A DNA stretch of 64,000 nucleotides from Lithospermum erythrorhizon (Eukaryota; Streptophyta; Magnoliopsida; Boraginales; Boraginaceae). Below, one piece after another: positions 10,851-23,994 of the stretch. Each line of letters begins with the position of its first letter. Position 1 is the stretch's first letter. The stretch covers positions 1-64,000 of the forward strand of contig JADFUC010002129.1 in NCBI GenBank assembly GCA_019722365.1. The letters are read 5' to 3'. The position numbers and the translations under genes were made by a program. A model generated the notes under the pieces. That model was given only the letters and a program-made list of their open reading frames with translations, did not search any database and was not told the origin of the DNA.

Positions 10851-13800
10851 TATAGACGGGTCGCTTTATATATGGTGGGCCTCGTGAATCCTCGCTTCAA
10901 AGCCTGAAAGTTATGGAGGTTCGGTTGGTTCCGAATTCCCTGCCTATTGTTTTCTCGTATCATCTTCGAGAGACCGCTTCTCCGCCAACTCCGATTGGGA
11001 TGAACCGGGTCGCCACGCATTCGCCTAAGTCTAGTTCTTCTCTCCAAAATTTCGTAATTTTATGGATTTACTATGCAAGTCGCTCAACCTTCTTCTAAAT
11101 GCGGTGCTGATTTTCAGCTTTTTACCTTCTTTCGGTTTATTTTGAGCCAGTAATCATGTAGAGTAAGGTTGGCCCTTGCAATTTAGTATGGACCTTAGGA
11201 ACTTTATCGATGCATCATTTCTCTTCCCTCTTCCGATGCTTTATTTAAATTGAGTCTTTATGAGGAAGCGCTTTCTGATTTGTTTTATTTGCTTTGTGAA
11301 CTTGGCTGTTATGTTTGTATCGAGTAATGCATTTTACCATTATCACATGTCGTGGTTCATCTCGAAGCCATAGCCGCGAAGTTAGCTAGTATATTACTAA
11401 GATTAGGCATCTTTGGCTCAAACCCATCTTGGTGCTTTGATGGTATTTAGTTAGCTAAGAGGACGCCCTTCTTACCTTTCTATTGACCACTTACTCTTGG
11501 AATCAAGCTTTTATTTCTATTTTTCGGCCTTTTGTCTTAACACATTCCTGCTCATGGACGCGAGCAACTGCTAAACGTTCCTACCGGTTATCCAACCTCC
11601 TCCGCCGGAGCGGGCTTGGACTCTATGTCTTTCTTGCTTTTTGATTTGATAGCATGTTGGATTTATGAGTCGAGACATCGCTCTTCTCCTCCTCATCACC
11701 TCGCTATGACGTTGCGATGCTTCATTTGCCGAAGAGAGGCGAATACCGCTTTGACTACGTAGTCTCCCAGGTTGCTGCTCATCCTTCTTTAAGCATAGTA
11801 TGTATCACATAGCTTTCTTTTCCTCGGGCTTCGATTTTGATCCTGCTTTTTATGCCTTGATTTGGTTTTGCCTTCAAGCTTTTAATGCTTCTGATTTGAT
11901 ACTTATGGCCTTTCGTCTTTTTGTTTTGTTTTTGCTCAACAACCATGGTTATCTTCAAGACCACTCCAGGTAGAGAATTTTCCACCTTAAGTACGTTGGT
12001 CCCGAGGAATACAAAGTCACTACTTTAGTATCCACAATCTCCCGCTAAAAGGGTTGTAAGCGTTAAATGGCCCTTTTTGGTACACCTACTGAGAGGAGCG
12101 CCTGGTCGGGTCTTCTATCCAGCAGAAGGTTCTTTATCTCAGCGGTCGACGTATCTTTCCGACCCGCCTCGGCTTCTATTTTCTTTGGCAGCATGATAGT
12201 TCCCCGGTCGCAGTAATGGAAGTAGTCCTTTTGAAGGTTTATGGTAATTTTGATTACTTATCCTCGTTATTTGAACGGGCTGCCATGTACTCAATGCTGT
12301 GGCGCCATTCTATTGCTAGCTGGCTTCCCTCATCGAGGCGGTGTACAAGTTTCTCTCTTTTGTGTTTATGATTGTTCGATGAGTTTCTCAAGGCTTTCTA
12401 TAAGAATTTGAGTCCCGCCCCACCAATACTCTTTATTATTCCTAGGAGCTGTCAAAATCTTTGTGGGATTTGTTGAGCCAGCGTGTTCCCGCGATAGACG
12501 TTTTTCGATTTATGTCCTCCCTACGCCTGTTGTTTGTCTCTTACCCCTCAGCGTAGGCTCGAATCCTTGTATCTTGTTGGTTTTGCTCTCGGTTTATCAC
12601 TATTTAGCCACCGATAGGGAGGTTCTCTATTTCGCTCGGATTGGCTGGAATCGGCTCCATGTGAAGTGGGCGAGGCGTACAGACCGTTACTCTTCCTGTC
12701 CGCCCCCTTGATAGATCATCTGTTTTTTTGACCCTATCCTTGGAATTTCCGCCGATGTAGACCCGCTTGATGTCCCGGGAGTTCGTGTTGATTTTGGAGG
12801 AGGAGGTTTAGCTTAAAGTGCACCTTTCTTAGCTTGTTGGTTATGTGTATTTTTGTTCCCTACTGAGCCTCTAGACCTTATTCATGTTAGTGTATTCAAG
12901 ATGGCCAGCTTCATGGCTAATGGCTCGAGGGTTAGTTTGGTGCCTCTTGTCCTTGCTTGTATTTATAGGAGTTTCTTATCTCTTTATATCACTTTCTCGA
13001 TAACCCTTCTCAAGGCTCCGCTTCCTACTACCACCTATTTGGTCAGTCGGGTCTTACTTGCATGCTCAGCATACCGCCACCAGCAGGCTGGCTGGTCCTC
13101 AGATGATGAAGTATCATGGTAAGGGCAGAGGAAAGGTTTATGTCCTTAGTGAGGCTCGCACCATTTTACGTTCTTGTCCGGTAAATCAGAAGGCCACTGG
13201 TTTCCTCGACCGAAATGCCATAGTCCCATCACAACTATAAGACTTGGCTAAACAAGCTCTTTCCCTCCTCGAAATTCCTCGGGCAATGCATCTACGAAGC
13301 ATGTGGGAAAAGAAAGCTTTCTTAAGTCGGTGTTCATCCTTCTACTTTGGTTTTCCAGTCGTCTGGATCTTCCAAGAGAAGGTGCTCCTCTAGCGCATTG
13401 TGGAAGATAGGACCCAAAAGAATGCCGTAGGTGTTCCTCGAAAAGAAACCTCTTCGTCCCTTTGATCTAGGCGAAGCTTCTCCTGGGCCGATCTCCCAAG
13501 TGAAATGCCCTCCTCGTCCTCGATTTACGCTATCAAAGACCATGTATTTTCTTTTTCTTTTGTGTTATGAATTAATCTTTTTGTTTCTTTTGACTGATTT
13601 ATTCCCTTTTTTGGGGAAGTGGAGTGTTTCTTCATCAATAAGAGTCGGGGAGGCTGCAGCTTGTCGTATACCGGGAATCTCTTTGAGTTCCCGCTAACAG
13701 GTGGCGCGTAGTCATGTCCACCAAATTTTATTAATTTACCATTGCACAAGGAGCAGTAGGCCATTCTTCTATTAAAAGTTTCCTCTCTCAGTCCTCAAGA

Positions 13801-16800
13801 TAATGCGAGGGACTCCAAGCAGTTTCCCGAAATGGCATCAAGGAGGAAGAGAGCGATTTAAGACTTTCAAGGTCCCCGACCCAAATAGGTTCAAGTGATT
13901 TTCCGACCTGCATGACAAGCCGCTTCGGGCTTTAGAAGACGAGGAGATGGATACAATCTCAAAGAATTGCTTCATCCGATAGTTCTTGGTAAGTTTTACA
14001 AAAGCTTTCCTTCTCAAGGTATTCCTTCGGGGACCGCATTTCAAGCAAAGAAATGAAGTTCAAGACAAAGAAGTTGGAGCACGTAATTAGCCGAGCTTGA
14101 GATGCGTGCATTTGACCTCGCGTGTCTGTGATCGAAGAGTAGCAACCGTTGTTTGTCACTGATATCGAGATAACCAAGTATTTAGCAGCATTCATATCTG
14201 AGGAAAAGATCCAAAGTTTGTGTCCGTACGTCAAGCGACATTTGCTTGCGATTCCAGAAGTCGCTAGGACTAGACCTTTGGGGAGATCATTGTAGCTTTG
14301 ACCTTTATTCTTGTCTTTTATTTCGTCTTATTCTCGCTTTGATGTATTAAATCTCTTGACTTTATTTAATGCATTTCTCTTTCATAACTTTACTTTATCA
14401 TTATTGTCTTTAACTCTGCCAGCTTTGGCTATCTTTTTAGCTCAAACTTTTAAGTGGGACAAACATGATGTTATTTTAGGTTATGGTTATACTCTGATAA
14501 TGTGATCAAAGGGGTTTGATGTTTTAACTCATATCGTAGGTCGACAAATTTATCCCTACGCCTGCGAGGTTTGCGCTTTATTCCTACGCCGAGAGGCGTT
14601 GATAGTTTAAGCCTCGTGACAAGGAGCATAGTGGGCGCTTTATCCGTGCTTTATGAATACTTGAGTTTATTTAGAAGTATTTGAACCTCGGGTTTCACCG
14701 CATGTGCATCTCACTCTTGTTCTCGATAGTCTCTTGTCGAAGCCAAGCCTCAACCCATCAACTCCATTTCATGAAGATAAAAGTGTTGTTTCCACTCATG
14801 ATTTCGTCATCAATCTTCGAGGCGGACAGTCATTCCACAATGTTCCGCCATGGACATACTGTGATATTGCCAGTCTTGATGCCTTTTTGAGGAATCTATC
14901 TAGGATGTCACTTGGTCGGCTGTCCGTATCATCGTTCCCGCATGGTTTGTCTATATAGACATACCCGTTGGATTTCCAATTCCTCTATTTCTTTAGGAAT
15001 AGTCAATGTGATGAGACTTGTATGTCTGGCTCGTATATCATGCGTTCCGCCTTATTGTCCTTCCTTACCGAGAAATGAAAAAGTGACATGGAATTTTCCC
15101 TTCACTAACCCTGTGGATTTGTAGGCCTTTAAGGCTATCGAGCTCGGGAAGCGTAAAATTTTGGCGCGTATACCTTCCTCTCTTGTTCTGAAGTCTCAAC
15201 CCCTCAAGAATGTGGTGTTGTTGTCCTTCATACCCAAAGCGCCTCTCTATGAGGTGGCAATATTCCATTTGAATATATATTTATATAATCGGGTCATCTC
15301 TTGAGGCTTCCTTTGAGAAATTGTCTAACGTGTCGCTATTTATCGCCACCTGAGTATTCCCATAAGGTCTGCTCATGAACATAGCGCTGAACTTCTAGTT
15401 TCTCTACCTTTTCTAGGGAATACTCGTTTTCATGATGCGTGTCTTTGAATTCAAGCACCACTTCTCCCATTCCTGCATCTTTTGGCCATGAACTTTTCCC
15501 CTTCGGAAGGACGGCGTTTCCCACGTGTCTGGGTCAGCGTACCCTCTACCGTATCTTCCTCTTGTTCCTCCGTGTTGAAACATGAGGCGATAAGTCTCTT
15601 CTTCCTTTTACAGCTTCCTCTATGTTTCGCTAGGTCGCCCTCCCCAAGTTCCGCTAAAGACAAATTTCCTTGAGTTGGGTTGTTGCTTTTTGTGTTTGCC
15701 CCCAATCTTAGAAGACTCCGATTTTCTCTTAATTTTTTCTTGGGGTCAAATTGCCCCAAACCCGAGGAATACCGAAGGGCCGCTCATCACGCATTTGGTT
15801 TGTAGGGGCCTCTTCACTAACCTCTTCTAAGTGGTGGTTAGTCACCCTCTTTATTAGGACACGTGAGCGGTGGTTTCGAGTGGTATATCCCCGTGGTCGA
15901 AGTTCTTAACATACCAACCTTTCTCTGCCTTAGCAACTTTTAGGTATCATTTAGCCTTTATGTATTTTGCTTGTTGCACCGGGAAATAAGTTGTCCCATA
16001 GCTTATCCTTATCAGATGAGAGCCAACCTTTAAGAGGGAGGTCATAAGTTCCCTTGACCCATGGTACCATATGCTCTCTATTTTCGATCCTTGCTCGCGT
16101 CACAAACCTTTAAGCGGTGAACGTAAGGTGTTTGCCTTTGAACGCTTGAACTAGATCTTCCTCTACTTCTTGTAAAGATAAGGTATCTATTTGAGGTACT
16201 GGAGGTACCTGGGCCGCCTTTGGCTCTTCCTCATGATGTGACTTGCCCTTCTTTTTGTAGTATTTGGCATCACCAAAGTGGGATTCTTCAACTGCGAATG
16301 GATTTTCATCCGCTTTGACTGTTTTCTCCATCCCATCCTTACAATATTTTAAGCACTGGTGGGGTGTGGAGGGGACAACATTATCGCTAGAATCCAAATC
16401 TCCTAATATGATATTATATGTAACCTTGGCATCTATTACATGGAACCATGAGGTGATTTCCAATTCCCCTATCATCAAGCGCATTTCATTTCTTCTCGAG
16501 TTTTCCGCCTTTCGTTAAACCTTGAATTATAATGGATCAAGTTGTAAGTCTTTAGTAGAGATGCCTAGCAATTTCAATGTCTGGAGTGGTAGGATATTCA
16601 CAGTTGATCCTCCATCTACCAGCATTCTCGCTTATCCATCATTTATATAAACCCGACATATGTAGCTGGTTTCTTATGAGTACCATCTTCGTGGCAGTCT
16701 CCATCAGCCGAATATGATGGCGCGAAGCCCTGAGACTACTCAAAGTGGATAGCGCTACCTTTAATGTCTTCCCAGGCTTGAGTCTTCGTCGACTCAACAC

Positions 16801-19400
16801 ATACATGGAATGCTTCGTAGTCCTTATCGTCCGAGTAGTCACCCATGCTTTTCCAGGATGAGTTTACTCCCCAAAAGCGAGTCACTGACCAGCTGGCTGG
16901 GACTGAGCAGACATGGAGTTGGAAGAGAATTCCTGCCTTCTCCTTCCGTGGTTATTGCCCCTTCTGGTAGATCCATTACTCAGCCTCCTTTGAATATGGG
17001 CTTAACTCTTTTCGAAATTGACGCCCAAGATCCTGCATGATACTAAAAGTTGGGTCTGTGGCTTCCGGTTTGCCTCCCCGAGTCTCTCTCTTTAATTTCA
17101 AGTTCTATGATTTTTACTTTCAATAGCCTACCCAAACATGTAGGAACGCCCAACCCAAGAAAGTGGGGTAATCCTTCTCGCTTCTCTTTGGCTGGTAGTC
17201 GTTCTTTCTTTCCGAGGTCGAGTCCGCTCTAATCTTCTTAGTTCGAAGGAGAACCTTGGCCTGCTTAGAAGTCATAATGCGCTCTTTCCCGAGCTAAGCT
17301 TCCCTTTGGCTTCCTTGGCTCATATTTGGCCTTCGAGGAAGCGGGTCACACAAGAGAGGCGTTAGACCTCGCCATCAGCCTGCCGCAGCCTCGCTGTCAC
17401 CACTGAAGTGTCTTCAGAAGATTCCATGCATAACGCATCAAGAAACCCAATGCATGTCTCTAATGCACATTTACACCATGATTCCCATTTGCCTATCTTT
17501 ACATTTTATGTTCACTTCTCCATCGATTGATTTAACTTTGTAATCGGGCTCTTTTTTCTTTTGTTTTCAGCGTTAGCTCCATCATGCTAACTGCCCCGCT
17601 TTGTACCGTTGGGGTTTAACAGGGAATTCACTTTCCAATTGACCCCACCATCTAAGCAGTGCGCCTCCAAGTCGTTGTACCAGCCGAACGATTCCCTCTG
17701 AGGGAGCGAACGAACCGTTTTTGACCATTTATCCTATCTGGGCCCCAAAGATTATTGCATGTCTCAAGAAAGGGCTACCTGTTGTTAGATTCCCGCCTCC
17801 ATGGAAGTTATCATTGAACTGGGTGGTTGACAAATTTTCGTATTTTCGCCTACTTGGCGCTGGAGATATGGATTTCAATGTGAGGTATGGATGAAGGTGC
17901 CTCCCATTCTTCATGTCCTTTATTTCCAGATGCACTCATTCAAATTGCTACTAGAATCCTCATTCCATCTACTAGGTTCTATAGGAGTTTCTACCGTATT
18001 CCTTTATCAACATCGTGATGAATCAAGTATTACGACGGGATACTGGACGCCCCCATCTCATATCTTAGAGGTCATGCACTCCTCTGTTGGCTTCAGCCAG
18101 CTGGCCGCTTCGCTTATGCTCTTAATCGTTTATCCTTCTTGATATCTCAGCCGATAGGTCATCTCATGTCAGATTTTGTAACATATTTTTTTATCATCCC
18201 TCGTTAGCCACTTGTTCTTCCAAATTATCATCACAGCGCTAGTGTTCGCAGAGCCAACGAGCCAGACTGAGTGTAGATCCCTAGTGGGTTTATCATCAGC
18301 GTAATCACAAGAGTCTGAGTCCTCCCACGCTTGTCCTGCCAAGCTTTCTCGCTATATGTCGAGGCTAAGGTTCCTTAGCCGGCATTAGGCGCTAACTACT
18401 TTGCTGGCAGACTTGTTTCTATCAAGAACTCATGGCAATATGTTACCTGCAGGAAACTTTAGTGTGTCATCAAGCGGATCGCCCTCACCGGGTCCGTATT
18501 TAACGGACTGCCTGCGACTCCATTCTCCTCAGAGTACCCTTTGGTACATGGAGCAGAGTCGCATAAATCTCTTGAAAATATCTCAAAGAGCTTTATGGGT
18601 AGTTGATGTCCCACTAAGCATGTAATTATAATGCAAATATTTTTATTATTTATTTAAAGCGGATACAAAAAGAAACTTAAATGTAGGAAAATTCCTCGTG
18701 GTATGTGTTTTATCAAATCAAAGAGGATCGACTGGGGTTCAAACTACAGCTCCTAAGTGTTTCATTTACAATTTATGAGATATTTGACTTGCTGATCTAC
18801 CTTGGCCTGGAGAGGTACTGTATCACTGCTTAATTCTGTTCTCGATTTAAGCTTGATTCGACTTGAATCTCGGCCGGATGTAAAGCTTCCTCGTGATTTA
18901 GCTAGACATGATCCCGGTCTGACGGCTCGAGACCGTCTAGACTGATATGGTCCGAAATGGGAGCCTTTAGCAACAGATTCTCGTTGGTCGTATGAACTTG
19001 ATCTCGGGTCTCGGACTTTGATCTCTGCCTATTTCCGCATCGACGGACTTACTACACGTGTGATTCTTCCGGGTTTATACCGGCTGAATACCTCAGAGCG
19101 GGATTCGACCCGCTGGACTAGACATATAAGCTTACCTGCGGACCTTTATTTCCGTGCAGCTCGGGAGGCCACCGGCTCCTCGGGGACTTAGTGAGATTTG
19201 GCCTTCACTTAGATTCTTCACTTAAGCTCTCTGGGCCGACGCTACTTAAATTATAATACCACAAATGGGTCTTAGTAGCTTGTCGTCAGAGTAACGGATC
19301 TGATTTAAGCTTGAAGTCGATTACTCTCACCATACAGCCGCCTTTAGCATCTGTCATTGTAGTGATGATTAGTATGAAGTGGATCATTCAAACCTTGTTT
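10850..19400 (-). mobile_element. Strongly decayed repeat region with Ty3/gypsy protease
   Basis: About 8.5 kb of higher-GC sequence between AT-rich flanks, with no intact frame. The only solid landmark is the aspartic protease on the minus strand at about 16.1-16.7 kb. If it is one element, gag would lie above 16.8 kb and RT, RNase H and integrase below 16.1 kb; I could not recognise those domains with confidence. Frames at 15336-15759 (minus) and elsewhere are rich in charged residues but unassigned. The edges are estimated from composition, and more than one element may be mixed here. Confidence 0.45.
16110..16720 (-). pseudogene. Ty3/gypsy aspartic protease remnant
   Basis: On the minus strand, GDCHEDGTHKKPATYVGFI (about 16640-16695) leads into ARMLVDGGSTVNILPLQTL (about 16565-16625), which holds the DGG active-site loop of retropepsins. 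After a frame change comes an open frame of 124 codons (16484-16110): WFHVIDAKVTYNIILG, VVPSTPHQCLKYCKDG and ESHFGDAKYY. The order D-GS, HVIDA, YNILLG and VPST-HQC-KY is the standard C-terminal half of plant Ty3/gypsy protease. In the usual motif a PWIH segment follows ILLG; here it is damaged (ILGDLDSSD). The domain is broken at least twice and non-functional. Confidence 0.85.
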
Positions 19401-22400
19401 CACAAGTCAAATCAGCCTATGACCAACGTCAAATAGATTCCTATATCCGAACTCGATGAATCAAACCCCGAGATTTTTTCAAAAAGCTCATGCAAGATTT
19501 ATGAATAATGAGGGGTTTATTTGGCTTATTTCTCGAATATTCAAACATTCTCTAGAAATTTATGTCGATTCTCATCAAATTTTGCTTAATCTCAAGAATT
19601 ATTGTACTGCAAATAATTTGATTTCTCAAAGCGCTCATTTTGGCTACCCGGAGGTAAGCTTCCAAACACCATGGTGTTTCACCGACGGTTTAAAAAGATT
19701 TAACTTAGAAATTTCAGAGGTCGCCCTTTTGTATTTTCAAATATTTTTGTGCATTTTCCGTACGTGAAAATGCGATGGAATTTTTGAAAATATATATAAG
19801 TATTTATAGCTTCAGTTTTAAATACTGCTTTCTCGACAAGGCTAAGCTTCAAGTGGATCATGATCTTACCGTTGAATTTTTTATGCAAGATTCGAATCGT
19901 TGAAAATTCAAGAATTACTTTTGCCTAAGAAAGAATATGAGGCGCCTATTTCTGGAGGCAAAAAAAGAAGCGTTCGACTTTTCAAAGCCAAAACACATTT
20001 TCATGCCCACCTGAATTCGAGTTTTCATTCTTTAAATCCGCTAACTTTGGAGTGTTTGTTTTTGAACCCTAAACTTATAATAAATTTAGGTTTGATCGAA
20101 AAACCCTAACCACGTGGGCGCCTCTTAAGGGTTTCGATTTAATTAATTTTATCAAGTCTTATTAATCATTTTACCTTATTTTTTAATAAATTTCTCTATC
20201 TATAATATGTCAATAGAAATTTGTGATAAAATCAAAAATTTTAAAAAGAATAAGGATAATATATTAAATATGTATGTTGAATGAAATATCTTTTACCCAT
20301 TTGTATAGACTTAAAATATTTTTTATTTTTATTTTTGGCCTTTTTTATGGCACTGAAGAGTAAAAATGAGGGGAGAAAAAAAAATAACCTCAAAATAGAG
20401 AAAGTATAAATTTAGGGGATGAATAGTGTGAGTGAATAATTTTATGAGGCTCACCTTATTTTAGGGAAGGTGATGCAGCCCAATTTTTGTCATTTTTATA
20501 GTTTCAATTCTGAAAAACAACTTAGAGCTGATGAAGTGTTTCAAATATCACGAAGTTCGAGTCATACAGTTATTAATAAAGGAGATCGACTCTCAATACG
20601 TAGCTCATCGCTTATTGAGAACCCGATAAATTTATGAATATCAAAAATCAATTAGAAGCTAGTTAATATAAGGAAGACTCTTTTTGTACAAAGTATAGAC
20701 TAATTGGGCGAACGCAAGCAGACTCAAATAATTCGATTTACATTTTCAGATTTATTTTAAGAACTGCATAGATCCCAAGTATTATAATTAGCTTGAACGC
20801 AGATAAAAAAACTATCTTTAGTAAATAGGGTTTCATCCTAAAACTATTTAATAATAGGAGTAATAGTTCAATATCTTATTAATTAATCCACAATGTATTA
20901 ATCATTATACTGGATCGATCAAATAATTCCGATAACCCGTCCAAAACATATGTCCATCCACTTCGCACCACAATATTATGCGCTTTACGCTGCATTCGAA
21001 CCATATATCGCGAGGCGAAAGGCACGTGTCATTAATCAACACCTTGATAACATGTTAATAATAATTTATAGGATTTCATCCTAAAATCAATTGATAATAT
21101 GAAGAGTATTAGCTCAAAAAATCCTATTAATTAACCCGAAAGATATTAATCATTTCATGTGGGACTGAATTTGTTTTTAAAAACCTAGTTACGATTATAA
21201 AAAAGTGGGTGGGGGAGGTTACATAGAAGCTAAGGGAAATCTTCTTCAAACATTGTTTGAGTATGTATGTGGGGCTTTGGACAACGTTTACGTACGCTTT
21301 GTACAGTTTTATGGAAGACTTTTCCCTATTGAGGCTTCAATTGTTACTGAGTGTGTTTCAATAATGAGATAGATTGAGTGTGGAGATAGACAAAGAGAGA
21401 GTAATGCTAAAGAGAATAAGCGGTTGCAGCTTTTGTTGGTCTGCTGTTGTAGAAATGTACGAGTGAGTGCTTTGTATTTCATGCAAAAACTACCTAATGA
21501 AGAAGACATATATACTCGGTTACCTAGCTAGCTACTTTAATTACACTAGCATGAGAATGTGAAGCACAGTGATTCCTAGGGTGGTCATCTACTCATCTCT
21601 CTAGTGATGAACTTATTAGGGGTTAAAAGGAGTTGAATTTATTAAGTATGGAGCAATTAAGGGGTTGGGGCAAGGGGGTGAATGATTTGAAAAACAATAA
21701 CTGTACTTATCAATTTATTTATGTATTTAAAAAGAAAGTATATAAAAATCAAACAAAAAAAAGTATATGTATTTAAAAAATATTGTTTCCTCACTCCTCA
21801 GGGTTTTACGGTTTTCTTTAATTTTCTCCTAGTACTATAGTATCAATCTACTCGCTCTTCATATTATATAAAAAATCTGATTAGGTTATTATTTCTGTTT
21901 AGTAGAAAGTCGGGTAATGTTGTAATGGGCATCCATAGAATAACTAATAAGGGGCGATTATGTCATTTTTCTTTATGATTCATCTTATTATAGGAAAACC
22001 AAATCATAAAATGTTAATGCAATTATTTTTATTTTGTCTGCCTTGTTTTGAAATTAATAGAATGCCCAATGCACATTTTATATTTATAAATGCAAATTAG
22101 ATAATGTAGCTTTCACTTACACTATAATTCTAGATTGATATACATTGGGATTACTTAATATTCTTTAAGCAAATTATGTCAGAGTATTTCTTAGCATGTC
22201 TAGTTCTTGTTTTCATAAACTTGTTGAGCAGGATTTTTCAATCAGCCATCCTAAATTTATGCAAACCGTCGCGACTAATCTGCCATGCTCAGATTTGCGA
22301 GCTTAATCGCGAGATTGCATCTTTTAATCGACGTAATTGCAGCCCTCTTTAACCATTTCGCTTCTTTAACCCATATTTCAATATATATATGCTCAAGCCT

Positions 22401-23250
22401 CATGGTAATCGAACTCACACCGCATTTAAGAGATTTGAGCGAAAAATGCTTAAATGCTTGAAGACTCTAATTTTTACCACTTGTTTATATCCGTGGACCA
22501 TTCATCCTAAATTGCTTATGGCCGTGGATGGATTCCTTCAAAATTGCTATACTATCACCTTGATTATATAAGTATTTTGAATTGATTCTTATCAAAATGT
22601 TTCACATCATCCGATCCATCTTTTATCGGGTATATATTATACTTTCCTTATGGCATAATGAACATAATAAATGTATGTGCTCGATCAAGCATATCTTTAT
22701 AAATATTAAAGGTACAACATTAATCATAATGCGTTCTAAGTTAGGTGTGTTTGAATTCATAAAAATCACTAAATAAAATTGATTGATTTAGATAAGACGG
22801 TTTTAATTTGGACTATAAGTTGAACCATACCAAAAATGTAGTTGACACTTATACATGTGATCATGCATCCATGATACATCCGAATCTAAGAGAGATGATT
22901 GCATCAAATAAAAAACATATATTGATATCTTTCTTTTGGCAATCAACTGAAACAATCACTTTATTATTTCTTAGGCATAATAAAGAATCCCAAGCAAAGA
23001 AAAGAACACTTCACATGGTCATAGAATTCAACTGCTCCAATGACACTAGAATATATATGTATCACAGATGACAGCCGTATGATTGGCACGCTACGCCTAA
23101 ATCTTAGGCTTCAACATATTAAATGCAATACCAATAAAATATATTATCAAATATGTAGACTATTGATATAGCTAATATATTATTATTCTAGGATTATAGA
23201 TACATAGGTGATAGATAGGACTTCATAAATTATTGTTGTTGATGTTGCCA
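19401..23250. other. Intergenic sequence without recognised genes; one duplicated segment
   Basis: 19456-20110 has two moderately long plus-strand frames and a TATA-like run at about 19788; it reads like LTR or untranslated repeat sequence, but no partner LTR was found. 20110-23250 is AT-rich with no convincing coding frame. Two related segments lie at 20828-20906 and 21071-21154, both with TTTCATCCTAAAA and later ATTAATTAA and TATTAATCATT. Confidence 0.4.
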
Positions 23251-23257
23251 TTGATGG

Positions 23258-23292
23258 AGAGTCATTCTCTATATATAAAGAATGCTCTATGC
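23258..23292. other. Small imperfect hairpin 3' of the LBD gene
   Basis: AGAGTCATTCT and AGAATGCTCT can pair around an ATATATAA loop with one bulged base. It lies about 130 nt after the LBD stop on the minus strand, so it may be in the 3' UTR. This is a structural observation only; its role is unknown. Confidence 0.35.
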
Positions 23293-23414
23293 AACTTCAT
23301 TGAGCTCTGACGATCTCTTTCATTTCATTCAATTCATCAAATAATAAATAGTAGTTGTGATATTAATTAATTTGCTTCACCTCCACCAAAATTGCCCGGG
23401 AAAGAATTATTCTG

Positions 23415-23948
23415 TCATGGAAGAGGATAGGGGAAAGGGAACGTTGGGGTCGGATAAAATCCGCTTCCACCTCCTTCATTCGCCATTCTTCGATTAATCT
23501 CAATAATCGGCCTATGTCCATTATTATGAGGCATAATAATTAAAGGCGCGTTGCAGGGCATCGTCGTCGTTGTTGTTATTGTTATTTCGTTGCACGTTGC
23601 AAAACGCATCAAATCAGCGTTAGCAGCATCAAGTTCCTTCTGGAGCTTATCCACTTGTCTCTGGAGGAAAGTGATCGCCCCAACACAACCGTAGACCGGA
23701 TTTCGGACTCTTGCTTCGGCCTCGTAGGCGAGGGAGCTAACTGCATCATCTCTTTGGTGAGGGAGAAGCTCATGGAGAAGCTTGCTAACATTACTAGCTC
23801 CAAAGATCTTGTGAACATTGGCAAATTTTTGGGGCTCTTCTGGAGGAAAGTATGGTGCAAAAATGCAACCTGGCATGCATTTCCTTCTAAGGAACTTGCA
23901 TGCAGCACAAGGGGAGCTGTATGATGAGCTATTGTTTGAAGTAGCCAT
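23415..23948 (-). CDS. LOB-domain transcription factor (class I LBD, LOB-like)
   Basis: Plant-specific DNA-binding protein of the LATERAL ORGAN BOUNDARIES family, 177 residues, expected to act in the nucleus on organ-boundary or lateral-organ development genes. Seen directly: a zinc-finger-like block C14-x2-C17-x6-C24-x3-C28, a GAS block with FANVHKIFGASNVSKLL (42-58), the proline-containing RVRNPVYGCVG segment (80-90), and a perfect LX6LX3LX6L coiled coil (L95, L102, L106, L113). All class I landmarks are intact. The domain is closest in wording to LOB and LBD25 proteins as I remember them. The C-terminal tail (114-177) is low-complexity, with a threonine run, and ends in proline-rich PTPTFPFPYPLP. 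The start is the only ATG before the conserved block in frame. No coding intron is needed. The exact orthologue cannot be fixed by eye. Confidence 0.96.
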   Translation of the reverse strand: MATSNNSSSYSSPCAACKFLRRKCMPGCIFAPYFPPEEPQKFANVHKIFGASNVSKLLHELLPHQRDDAVSSLAYEAEARVRNPVYGCVGAITFLQRQVDKLQKELDAANADLMRFATCNEITITTTTTMPCNAPLIIMPHNNGHRPIIEINRRMANEGGGSGFYPTPTFPFPYPLP

Positions 23949-23994
23949 TATATTAATTCAACAAATTTTCCTCTTTGGCCTGTAAATTTCTCAC

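Noticed and set aside
12463..13240. Cluster of plus-strand frames of 60-89 codons
   Set aside because: No recognisable domain on either strand and the frames overlap one another; they look like chance frames in GC-richer decayed repeat sequence.
21309..21509. 66-codon minus-strand frame as a small signalling peptide
   Set aside because: No CLE, IDA, RTFL or other peptide motif, and no signal-peptide pattern that could be defended.
23609..23924. Other open frames across the LBD gene on both strands
   Set aside because: They are shadows of the conserved LOB-domain frame and have no family motifs of their own.
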